Source: Oscillospiraceae bacterium (GTDB taxonomy: Bacteria; Bacillota; Clostridia; Oscillospirales; Oscillospiraceae). Taken from it: a stretch of 11,928 nucleotides of DNA. Positions 1 through 7,444 of this stretch are shown in pieces; positions within the stretch are counted from its first letter, which is position 1; every line of letters starts with the position of its first letter. The DNA lies in assembly GCA_031272845.1 (NCBI GenBank), contig JAISTA010000143.1, positions 1 to 11,928 on the forward strand, read 5' to 3'. A program made the position numbers and the translations under genes. The notes below the pieces were generated by a model. It was not told the DNA's origin. It saw nothing but the letters and a program-made list of their open reading frames with translations, and searched no databases.

Positions 1-1
1 G

Positions 2-2101
2 AACAGGGCTAAGCTGAACAATGAGCCCGTTGAGGAGCTTGCGCAGGGATTGTCTGAGATACTCGGCATACCCGCTGAGGAAATTCTTGAAAAAGCACTG
101 AAAACAGAGACAAATTCCCAGTACCTCAAGCGGTTTATCGACGCGGACACAGAAGCGCTTATGCGTGAATTTCTCCTGAAGCCCTACAAGGAGGAGGCGG
201 TTCTTGAAAAGGGTGTACAGAAAATCGTCGGCGGAAAGCCGCAGGTTAAAAGCTACAAATACCAGAGCGTATCGCTCCAGCCGACAGTAAAGCGGTTTTA
301 CACCTCAGGCACGCTGGCCGCGCACCTTATCGGTTTTGTGAACGCGGAGGGCAAGGGCGCGTACGGCGTTGAGCAGACCTACAACAAGGAGCTTTCCGGG
401 CAGGACGGCAAGGTTATCAGCCTGACAAACGGACTGGGCGACGAAATGCTGTTCAACGACTATGAAAACTACTTTGAGGACATTCCCGGAAGCGATCTTT
501 TGCTGACGGTTGACAAAAACATCCAGCAGTACATGGAAAAGTACGTCGCGCAGGCAATCGCGCGCTACGGCGTCGCCAAGGGCGCGGCGGCGATTGCCGT
601 TGACCCTAAGACAAACGAAATACTAGGTATGGTCAACTACACGGCAGACGGAGTTTTTGACCCGAACTCGCCGAACGATTTGCCGGAAAACGTGCAAAAT
701 CAGCTTGCCGCAATAAAGGACGACGCGGCGCGCAAGGAAGCGACGATTGCAGCGCAAAACGAAATGTGGTCAAACCGGCTTATAACGCAGGGATACGAGC
801 CGGGCTCCGTATTCAAGATAATAACGCTTGCGGCGGCGCTGGAAGAGGGCGTTGTCAACGAGCATTCGGGGTTTTACTGCTCCGGCTCCTACGAAGTTCC
901 GGGAAGAACAAAGCCCGTTACGTGCGTTAAGGCGCACGGGCAGCAGACGCTCTCGCAGGCGGTTTCAAACTCGTGCAACATCGCGTTTGTGCAGATGGCG
1001 CAGCGGCTCGGTGCCGCGAAATTTTACGAATACATCCGCGCGTTTGGTCTTATGGAGCGCACGGGAACGGATATAGGGCGCGACGAGGCGGGCTTTTGGT
1101 GGACGGACAAGGTGTTTTGCGACCCGAAAAATCAGTCCTCCTTTGCGGCGACTGCCTTTGGACAGACCTTTGAGATTACGCCGATACAAATGATAGCGGC
1201 CGCTTCAGCAGCAATCGGCGGCGGAAAGCTGTATACGCCGCACGCGGTTTTAGAGGTGCTGTCCGAATCGGGCGCGGACATAAAGGGCGACGGCGACTTT
1301 TTGGTGCGCCAGGTCATAAGCGAGCAGACAAGCCGGACTGTGCGGGCGATGCTTGAGGGAGTTGTTGAGTCCGGGAGCGGAAAGCAGGCGCGCGTTACGG
1401 GCTATAAGGTGGGCGGAAAAACAGGTACCGCCGAGAAAACAAAGGAGCAGGCGCAAAACGCGGAGGGTACGCCGAAGGATTATATCGTCTCCTTTTACGG
1501 CTTTGCGCCTGTTGAAAACCCGCAGATTGCGATACTCCTTCTGATTGATACGCCTTCTGCCAACACGGGAGTGCAGATTTACGGCGGAACGATGGCCGCC
1601 CCGATTGTCGGGGCTATGCTTGCCGACATTCTGCCGTATATGGGCGTTAAGCCGAGCTATACGGAGCGGCAGCTTGCCGCGCTGAACGTGACCGTGCCGC
1701 GCTTTTCCGGCGAGACGGTTGACAAGGCAAAGGAGCTTGCGGCGGCTGAGGGCTTGACGGTTAACGTCATCGGCAGCGGAGAAACGGTTGTAAGCCAGCT
1801 GCCAAAGGCGGGAGAAAAGCTCATGCCGGGTTCAACGATTGTGATTTACACGGCGGAAAACGCGGAGCCGCAGAAAAAGGTGACGGTGCCCAATGTTGTC
1901 GGCCTTACTGCCGACAAGGCGCGGGAAAAGCTTGAGACGGCGGGGCTGTGCGCCTCGACACAGGGCGGATTTCTGCCGACAAGCGGCGCGTTTGTGACCT
2001 ACCAGTCGATCGCCCCGGGGCAGACGGCCTACCGCGGAACGGTTATCGGAGTTTCCTTTGGAAGCGACGCGTCAGACGCGGTTGAGGTTATCAGGGATTA
2101 G
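2..2101 (+). CDS. ftsI: Class B penicillin-binding protein (FtsI/PBP2B/SpoVD type), 5' partial
   Basis: A D,D-transpeptidase that cross-links peptidoglycan at the septum (or in the spore cortex if it is the SpoVD paralogue), acting outside the membrane with its SEDS partner. The frame is open to the left edge, so the membrane anchor and true start lie outside; 699 residues are visible. A TTG at 50 is only an internal codon, because homologous-looking sequence continues upstream of it. Residues about 1-150 are the PBP dimerisation domain. The transpeptidase domain has all three motifs: SVFK (catalytic Ser codon 806-808), SCN (971-979) and KTG (1418-1426). Two PASTA domains follow (residues about 562-615 and 626-690). 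B. subtilis PBP2B has two PASTA domains and SpoVD one, so PASTA number favours the division enzyme but does not settle it. It stands before murE, the usual dcw position. Confidence 0.93.
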   Translation, partial: NRAKLNNEPVEELAQGLSEILGIPAEEILEKALKTETNSQYLKRFIDADTEALMREFLLKPYKEEAVLEKGVQKIVGGKPQVKSYKYQSVSLQPTVKRFYTSGTLAAHLIGFVNAEGKGAYGVEQTYNKELSGQDGKVISLTNGLGDEMLFNDYENYFEDIPGSDLLLTVDKNIQQYMEKYVAQAIARYGVAKGAAAIAVDPKTNEILGMVNYTADGVFDPNSPNDLPENVQNQLAAIKDDAARKEATIAAQNEMWSNRLITQGYEPGSVFKIITLAAALEEGVVNEHSGFYCSGSYEVPGRTKPVTCVKAHGQQTLSQAVSNSCNIAFVQMAQRLGAAKFYEYIRAFGLMERTGTDIGRDEAGFWWTDKVFCDPKNQSSFAATAFGQTFEITPIQMIAAASAAIGGGKLYTPHAVLEVLSESGADIKGDGDFLVRQVISEQTSRTVRAMLEGVVESGSGKQARVTGYKVGGKTGTAEKTKEQAQNAEGTPKDYIVSFYGFAPVENPQIAILLLIDTPSANTGVQIYGGTMAAPIVGAMLADILPYMGVKPSYTERQLAALNVTVPRFSGETVDKAKELAAAEGLTVNVIGSGETVVSQLPKAGEKLMPGSTIVIYTAENAEPQKKVTVPNVVGLTADKAREKLETAGLCASTQGGFLPTSGAFVTYQSIAPGQTAYRGTVIGVSFGSDASDAVEVIRD

Positions 2102-2159
2102 GGCTTAGAGCTTAAGGCTTGGCAATAAAAATTTTCGCGGCAGAGCGGGTAAACAGAGA

Positions 2160-3674
2160 ATGAAGCTGAAAAAATTACTTGAAAATGTGGATATAATAAG
2201 CTCGTCAGCCAATGTGGAGACGGACGTTAATAACGTGCGCTTTGATTCGCGCCGCGTCGGCTCCGGCGATCTGTTTATGGCGGTCTGCGGACACGATTCA
2301 GACGGCAACTCGTTTCGCAGGCAGGCGAAGGCCGCCGGGGCGGCGGTTATCGTCTCCGCCGTGAAAAAGCCAGCTATGCTGCGCGTGCCGTATATTCAGG
2401 TGAGGGACGACCGCGAGGCGGCGGCGCTTATCGCGGCAAACAGCTTTGGCAATCCCGCAAAAAAGCTGAAAATAATCGGCGTTACGGGAACGAGCGGGAA
2501 AACCACGACGACGCACATTCTGAAAAGCGTTATCGAGGCCGCGACGGGACGTCCCTGCGGCCTGATCGGCACAAACAGCAACTTTACCGGTGCGGCGGAA
2601 TACCCGTCGGAGCTTACAACGCCGGGTCATCTTGAGCTGCACCGTCTGTTTTCGGAAATGGTGAGCGCCGGGTGTGAATACTGCGTTATGGAGGTTTCCA
2701 GCCACGCGCTTGTGCAAAAGCGGGTGTTCGGTCTGACCTTTGACGCGGCGGTTTACACGAACCTGTCGCACGAGCATTTGGACGAGCACAACACGATGGA
2801 CGAATACGCAAACGCCAAGGCGCTGATCTTCGCCCAGAGCCGCGCGGCTGTTATCAACGCGGACGACGCTTATGCCGGGATTATGCTTGCCGCCGCCGAA
2901 AATGCCGGGTGCGAGGTCAGCAAATACTCGGTTAACGGCAGCGAGGACGCGCAGTTTTTCGCGAAGGACCTGAAGCTTCTGCCGGAAACCTCTGAATTCA
3001 TCATTCTGCGCGGGGCTGAGCTTGTGCGCTCCTCAGTCGGAATGCCGGGTATATTTAATGTATACAACGCGCTTGCGGCGGCCGCCGCCCTGTGCGTGTG
3101 CGGGTTTTCTCTTGCCGAAACGGCAAAGCAAATCGGCGCCGCGCCGCCCGTTAAGGGCAGGCTTGAGCGCTATCCTGTGCCGGAAAGCGCGGACTTTTCG
3201 ATATACATCGACTACGCGCACAAGCCGGAGGCGATGCAAAAGGTGCTTGAGGCAATGGCGGATATTACGCCCGGAAGGCTGATTGCGCTGTTTGGGTGCG
3301 GCGGAGACCGCGACAAGGATAAACGCCCCGAAATGGGCAGAATAGCAATAGAGCAGTCTGATTTTGTGATCATCACAAGCGACAATCCGAGAACGGAAGA
3401 CCCGGACGAGATTATACGCGAGATTGCAGCCGGAATAAAGGACGGTAAGGACAAATATACTGTTATAACCGACAGAAAAGAGGCAATCCGGTACGGCGTA
3501 TCTATTTTGCAGCCGTCAGATACGCTTATGCTGCTTGGAAAAGGCCATGAGGACTACATCATCATCGGCAAGGAAAAGCGCCATTTTGACGAGCGCGAGG
3601 TTGTAGCGGACGCGCTGGAGGAGTTTTTTTCAGAGCCTGCCGAAGCGGACGCAAAGGAGAACCCGGAGGAATAA
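2160..3674 (+). CDS. murE: UDP-MurNAc-L-Ala-D-Glu:meso-DAP ligase MurE
   Basis: Cytoplasmic ATP-dependent ligase that adds the third residue of the stem peptide to UDP-MurNAc-L-Ala-D-Glu. It has 504 residues, close to the family norm. The N-terminal substrate domain is followed by the P-loop GTSGKTT (residues 110-116), an SSHAL segment near residue 180, and the Lys expected to be carbamylated (K220 in YANAKAL). The C-terminal domain holds DNPR (residues 408-411, bases 3381-3392), which in characterised MurE enzymes marks meso-DAP rather than L-Lys specificity. The end is a short acidic tail rich in Glu and Ala. The ATG at 2160 lies 58 nt after the PBP stop with only a weak GCGGG-like ribosome site. 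The stop codon abuts the mraY ATG. The murF gene that often follows murE is missing here. Confidence 0.96.
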   Translation: MKLKKLLENVDIISSSANVETDVNNVRFDSRRVGSGDLFMAVCGHDSDGNSFRRQAKAAGAAVIVSAVKKPAMLRVPYIQVRDDREAAALIAANSFGNPAKKLKIIGVTGTSGKTTTTHILKSVIEAATGRPCGLIGTNSNFTGAAEYPSELTTPGHLELHRLFSEMVSAGCEYCVMEVSSHALVQKRVFGLTFDAAVYTNLSHEHLDEHNTMDEYANAKALIFAQSRAAVINADDAYAGIMLAAAENAGCEVSKYSVNGSEDAQFFAKDLKLLPETSEFIILRGAELVRSSVGMPGIFNVYNALAAAAALCVCGFSLAETAKQIGAAPPVKGRLERYPVPESADFSIYIDYAHKPEAMQKVLEAMADITPGRLIALFGCGGDRDKDKRPEMGRIAIEQSDFVIITSDNPRTEDPDEIIREIAAGIKDGKDKYTVITDRKEAIRYGVSILQPSDTLMLLGKGHEDYIIIGKEKRHFDEREVVADALEEFFSEPAEADAKENPEE

Positions 3675-4673
3675 ATGAAGAACTATATTATAATTTTTGC
3701 GGTGTCGCTCGCCGCCGCCGTTGTGACCGGGTTTTTTCTGATACCGTACCTGTCCCGCCGCAAATTTGTTCAGCACATACAAGAGGACATGCCTGTTTCG
3801 CACGGCCACAAGGAGGGAACTCCGAGCTTCGGCGGCTTTATATTTATTGCGGGAGCGGTCGCGGGCTTTATCGCGCTGTTTGTAATTGACGTAAGCCGTG
3901 GGCACACGACGTATTTGTCTATATTCGCCCTGTCCGCTGTTTTCGGCGCTATCGGCTTTTTGGACGATTTGACGAAGGTAAAAAAAGGGCGCAACCTGGG
4001 GCTTACCGCCTCGCAGAAGTTTATACTTCAGCTTGCGGCGGCGGTCGCCTATATTATGCTTATGCGCGCTATGGGAAAGCTTTCACCGAACCTGTATGTG
4101 CCGTTTTTTCGGGTCACAATTCCGATCAGCGAGCCTGTGTACCTTGTATTTGCCGCGATTGTCATTGTCGCCGAGGTCAACGCAGTTAACCTGACTGACG
4201 GCGCGGACGGCCTTTGCGCCGGAGTTACGCTGCCCGTTACGCTGTGCTTTACCGCGATAACGATTATTTGGGGCACAATTTACGCCGGGATCGGGCTTTA
4301 CGCGGCGGCGATTTCAGGCGGAATTATCGGCTTTTTGTTCTACAATTTCCACCCGGCAAAGGTTTTTATGGGCGACACGGGCGCTATGTTTCTCGGCGGG
4401 AGCGTCGTCGGAATCGCGTTTGCGCTGGACATTCCGCTGATCCTTTTGCCGCTTGGACTGATATACTTCCTTGAGGTAATGTCTGACGTTATCTTTATCG
4501 GCTACTATAAGCTCACGCACGGCAAAAAAATATTCAGGGGAGCGCCTATGCACCACGCGCTGCAGCGAAGCGGCTGGTCTGAATACAAGCTGTTCTTTAT
4601 CTTTACGGGAGTTTCAGCTGTTTGCGCTGTTGTATCCTTTATCATCTCTGCTCCGCTCTATATGAATATGTGA
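3675..4673 (+). CDS. mraY: Phospho-N-acetylmuramoyl-pentapeptide transferase MraY
   Basis: Integral membrane enzyme that moves phospho-MurNAc-pentapeptide from UDP to undecaprenyl phosphate, making lipid I. It has 332 residues and about ten hydrophobic segments. Family motifs are in order: GTPSFGG (49-55), FLDD with D97 and D98, NLTDGADG (172-179), NFHPAKVFMGDTG (224-236, with D234) and a C-terminal loop reading APMHHALQ (290-297). That last loop is normally an HHH triplet, and here the third His is Ala295 (see findings). A strong ribosome site GGAGGA (3665-3670) inside the murE end supports the ATG at 3675, which directly follows the murE TAA. The ftsW start follows after one base. The remaining motifs are intact, so I expect an active enzyme. 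Confidence 0.96.
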   Translation: MKNYIIIFAVSLAAAVVTGFFLIPYLSRRKFVQHIQEDMPVSHGHKEGTPSFGGFIFIAGAVAGFIALFVIDVSRGHTTYLSIFALSAVFGAIGFLDDLTKVKKGRNLGLTASQKFILQLAAAVAYIMLMRAMGKLSPNLYVPFFRVTIPISEPVYLVFAAIVIVAEVNAVNLTDGADGLCAGVTLPVTLCFTAITIIWGTIYAGIGLYAAAISGGIIGFLFYNFHPAKVFMGDTGAMFLGGSVVGIAFALDIPLILLPLGLIYFLEVMSDVIFIGYYKLTHGKKIFRGAPMHHALQRSGWSEYKLFFIFTGVSAVCAVVSFIISAPLYMNM

Positions 4674-4674
4674 T

Positions 4675-6117
4675 ATGACGGAATTCACTGCATATAAACA
4701 CCGCCGGGACAGTGCGGAGGAGCGGTTTCAAAGCTCGCTCGCCCAAAACCCGAGCTATCAAAAAGCGGACGCTCCGTTTTTTCTGCTGTCTCTGATTCTG
4801 CTTATAATCGGACTTGCGGCTCTTTTATCCGCCAGCTTTGTTGACAGAAACAGAATTACCTTTGACGTTATCAGCAAGCAGCTGCTTGCCGCGCCCGTCG
4901 CGGTTGCGGCGATGTACCTTGCTTCTTTTATCCCGGTGTCCCGGCTTGACAAAAAGCTGACCTTTCGCAGCCTGTCGCTTATATTTTGGGCGGTCGCCGT
5001 TGTGCTGACGTGCCTTACGCTGGGCGGGCCGCTGTCCGGCGCGTCAAACGGGGCGCGGCGCTGGCTTGTTATCGGACCGATTCGGTTTCAGCCGTCTGAG
5101 CTGATAAAAATCGGCGTAATACTCGTGTTTGCGGACAAGCTCTGCCGTGACGGCAGGCCGCTTTACCATACGGGCGAGGAGCGTCCGGCGGAGGAGTACA
5201 CGCGGGCTCTGTTCATACGCCGCATTGTTGTTTGGTGGCGCTCGTTCAAGGACGCGCTAAGCCGCTCGCCGCTGATGGTTTTGTACCCGGTTGTTTGGCC
5301 GATAAAGACGTTTCTGCGCTTTTTTTGCTACACGCTTTTTCCGTACAATTTTGTACTGGTGATTTCACTCATCCCGCTTGCGCTTCAGCCGCACATGTCG
5401 GCTGCGATTATAATCGCGGCGGTCGCCGTTTGCGTCCTGATCATCGGCGGACTGCCGAAAAAAACAATTATAATCTGCGTTGCTCTTATTGCTGTTGCGG
5501 CCGCCGCAGTTATAATTCTCGCAAACAGCCGCTATAAGGCCGCAGAGGCGCGCATTGAGCTTGAGAGCCAGACGCGCGAGCCCTCCGCAAGCGAGATAAG
5601 CGCGATATATTCCGAGGAAATTAAGCCCTATCAGCTGATGCGCGTTGTTTTCTGGCTGCACCCGGATAAGGATCCCTCCGGCGCGAGCTATCAGACCAAC
5701 ATGTCCCTGCTCGCAATCGGCTCCGGCGGACTGACGGGCGTAGGCTATTTGCAGTCGCGCATGAAGTTCAACTACCTGCCCGAAAAGCAAAACGACTATG
5801 TATTCTCCATCTTCTGCGAGGAAACCGGGTTTTTGGGCGCGATAGCCGTTATGTTTGTGTTCGCGGTATTCGTCTGGCGAGGCTTTTGGATTGCCCGGCA
5901 TGTGCGCGACAGGCACACCGCAATCGTCGTTGCGGGGATTGTGTCTATGTTTGCTCTGCAAATTCTGTTTAATATCGCGGTAATTACGAATTCCATACCG
6001 TCTACCGGAATATCGCTGCCGTTTTTCTCAAGCGGACTGTCCGCTCTTGTAACGCAGCTTCTCGGCGTCGGAATAGTGCTTTCGGCCTCAAGGACAATTC
6101 CCGAATACGAATTTTGA
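4675..6117 (+). CDS. ftsW: SEDS peptidoglycan glycosyltransferase, FtsW/SpoVE type
   Basis: Polytopic membrane polymerase that extends glycan strands from lipid II together with a class B PBP, at the septum (FtsW) or in the spore cortex (SpoVE). It has 480 residues, longer than the usual roughly 370-410. A hydrophilic N-terminus of about 33 residues precedes TM1 (34-55). Family signatures are NGARRWLVIGPIRFQPSEL (residues 125-143), DKDPSGASYQ with the probable catalytic Asp at D333, LLAIGSGGL (345-353), NYLPEKQNDYVFSI (366-379) and STGISLPF (443-450). Two regions are expanded (about 158-222 and 286-320), and the usual LQPD reads LQPH (237-240). The ATG lies one base after the mraY TGA without a clear Shine-Dalgarno, so coupled translation is likely. 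Placement between mraY and murG fits either FtsW or SpoVE, and sequence alone does not separate them. Confidence 0.92.
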   Translation: MTEFTAYKHRRDSAEERFQSSLAQNPSYQKADAPFFLLSLILLIIGLAALLSASFVDRNRITFDVISKQLLAAPVAVAAMYLASFIPVSRLDKKLTFRSLSLIFWAVAVVLTCLTLGGPLSGASNGARRWLVIGPIRFQPSELIKIGVILVFADKLCRDGRPLYHTGEERPAEEYTRALFIRRIVVWWRSFKDALSRSPLMVLYPVVWPIKTFLRFFCYTLFPYNFVLVISLIPLALQPHMSAAIIIAAVAVCVLIIGGLPKKTIIICVALIAVAAAAVIILANSRYKAAEARIELESQTREPSASEISAIYSEEIKPYQLMRVVFWLHPDKDPSGASYQTNMSLLAIGSGGLTGVGYLQSRMKFNYLPEKQNDYVFSIFCEETGFLGAIAVMFVFAVFVWRGFWIARHVRDRHTAIVVAGIVSMFALQILFNIAVITNSIPSTGISLPFFSSGLSALVTQLLGVGIVLSASRTIPEYEF

Positions 6118-6163
6118 GCGCGGATACATTGACCGTCAGCGCCGTTAAGGATAACTTACCTGA

Positions 6164-7300
6164 ATGAATGTACTCATTGTCTGCGCCGGAACAGCCGGCC
6201 ACATAAATCCTGCGATTGCGGTTGCCGAGGGCTTGCGCGAGCTTGATCCGAAGTGCAATATCCTGTTTGTCGGCGCGGGCCGGCCTCTTGAAAACAGGCT
6301 GATTCCCGAGGCGGGCTTTGAGGTTCGCAACATCAGTATGTCGGGGCTGAGGCGCTCGCTTTCTCCGAAGGGACTGCTGTTTAACCTGCGCGCAGCGGGA
6401 AAGCTCCTGCGCTCCTTCGGCGAAAGCCGCAGGCTGATTGCGGAGTTTTCTCCGGACTACATTTTCGGCACCGGCGGCTATGTCTGCTACCCCGTTTTGC
6501 GCGAGGGGCAAAAGGCGCGGATTCCGACGGGCGTGCATGAGTCGAATTCTGTTGCCGGGCTTGCTGTAAAGGCGCTTTCCGGCAGAGTTACGAATCTGCT
6601 GACCGCGTTTTCGGAGACGCTGCCGCAGTTCAAAAATCCGGCCGCTGAGGTGTTGCAAACGCCTGTGCGAAGCAGATTTTACGATTTGACAAGGCAAAGC
6701 GCGCGGGAGCTTCTGGGTATACCCGAAAAAAGCAGGCTTGTGGTTTCGTTCTGGGGCAGTCTCGGCAGCTCCGTTATGAACGAGATAACAAAGGATTTCG
6801 ACCTTCTTGCCGCGCAAAGGCGCGAATTTACGCATATACACGGAGCGGGAAGCGAGACTGCCGCAGGGCTTATAGCAGACGGCGCGGCTAAAGCGTGCGG
6901 CGGAAGCGTGCCGCCGAACGTTATAATAAAGCCGTACCTTGAGGACGCGGGAGTTTATTTGGCCGCAGCGGATTTGTTTATCGGACGCGCGGGCGGCTCT
7001 ACAATCGCGGAGCTTTGCGCCCTGCGTCTGCCGTCTATTCTTGTTCCGTCCCCGCACGTAACAGGAGGTCAGCAGATAAAAAATGCCGAAGGTCTGGAAA
7101 AAGACGGCGCGGCGGTAGTTTTGCCGGAGGCGGGACTTACCGGCGCGGCGCTGTACGAAAAAACGGCGCGGCTGTTGGAGGACACAGAAAAGCTTGATCA
7201 AATGCGCGAGAGCCTGAAGAAAAAAGCGCCGGGAAGACCCGCGCTTGAGATCGCCGTTCGGATAATGGAAGCGGTGCAGAATAAAAAGGCGCGCGCGTAG
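6164..7300 (+). CDS. murG: Lipid I GlcNAc transferase MurG
   Basis: Peripheral GT28 glycosyltransferase on the inner face of the membrane that adds GlcNAc from UDP-GlcNAc to lipid I, giving lipid II. It has 378 residues in two Rossmann-like halves. The N-terminal glycine loop reads AGTAGHINPA (8-17), followed by FGTGGY and HESNSVAG. The C-terminal half has a WGSLGSS loop where many MurGs have GGSQGA, then the nucleotide-sugar site GGSTIAE (277-283), PSPHVTGGQQ and KNA. The loop changes look like clostridial variants and do not argue for loss of function. The ATG at 6164 is 46 nt after the ftsW stop, and the nearest ribosome-site-like AAGGA is 12 nt upstream, which is rather far. A 144-nt gap separates it from murA. 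Confidence 0.96.
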   Translation: MNVLIVCAGTAGHINPAIAVAEGLRELDPKCNILFVGAGRPLENRLIPEAGFEVRNISMSGLRRSLSPKGLLFNLRAAGKLLRSFGESRRLIAEFSPDYIFGTGGYVCYPVLREGQKARIPTGVHESNSVAGLAVKALSGRVTNLLTAFSETLPQFKNPAAEVLQTPVRSRFYDLTRQSARELLGIPEKSRLVVSFWGSLGSSVMNEITKDFDLLAAQRREFTHIHGAGSETAAGLIADGAAKACGGSVPPNVIIKPYLEDAGVYLAAADLFIGRAGGSTIAELCALRLPSILVPSPHVTGGQQIKNAEGLEKDGAAVVLPEAGLTGAALYEKTARLLEDTEKLDQMRESLKKKAPGRPALEIAVRIMEAVQNKKARA

Positions 7301-7391
7301 GCGAGGCGGCTCGGTACACCTAAGTAAAATGCAAAAGAGTAACGCAAGCTCAAAGACCGACATAAAATAAGATAACTGCAGCTTGGATTGC

Positions 7392-7407
7392 CGCGTGTTC
7401 GCACGCG
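7392..7407 (+). other. Small GC hairpin with TTCG loop in the murA leader
   Basis: CGCGTG and CACGCG form a perfect 6-bp stem around a TTCG loop, about 38 nt before the murA start codon. No T-run follows, so it is not a standard terminator. It lies in the longest gap inside the dcw cluster (7301-7444), where I see no convincing promoter. It may be an mRNA structure that affects murA translation or mRNA stability, or it may be chance in GC-rich sequence. Confidence 0.3.
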
Positions 7408-7432
7408 CGTTCGGCTGCGCTACAAGTTCGGC

Positions 7433-7438
7433 AAGGAG
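7433..7438 (+). promoter_or_regulatory. Ribosome binding site that fixes the murA start
   Basis: AAGGAG lies 6 nt before the ATG at 7445. It supports that ATG over the upstream in-frame TTG at 7388, which would add a basic 19-residue extension unlike MurA N-termini. Confidence 0.85.
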
Positions 7439-7444
7439 TCAGCG

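Noticed and set aside
50..52. TTG as the start of the first penicillin-binding protein
   Set aside because: The frame is open to the edge and the upstream 16 codons continue a PBP dimerisation domain, so the gene is simply truncated by the window.
2102..2159. CTTA/TAAG small inverted repeat between the PBP gene and murE
   Set aside because: The arms are only 4 bp and no T-run follows; it is likely chance.
6129..6151. Possible promoter TTGACC in the ftsW-murG gap
   Set aside because: The matching -10 position reads TAACTT, a poor fit, and the gap lies in a tightly packed operon.
6716..6799. MurG loop WGSLGSS in place of GGSQGA as a sign of a nonfunctional or novel enzyme
   Set aside because: The remaining donor and acceptor motifs are intact, and I judge the loop to be a clostridial variant; this rests on memory, not on an alignment.
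6002..7363. Long - strand open frame of 453 codons opposite murG
   Set aside because: It lies fully antisense to a clear murG, is very rich in Arg/Ala/Gln with no domain, and follows from GC-biased third positions of the real gene.
7388..7390. TTG as an alternative murA start
   Set aside because: The ATG at 7445 has a well-placed AAGGAG and gives the standard MurA N-terminus with K22 and N23 in register.
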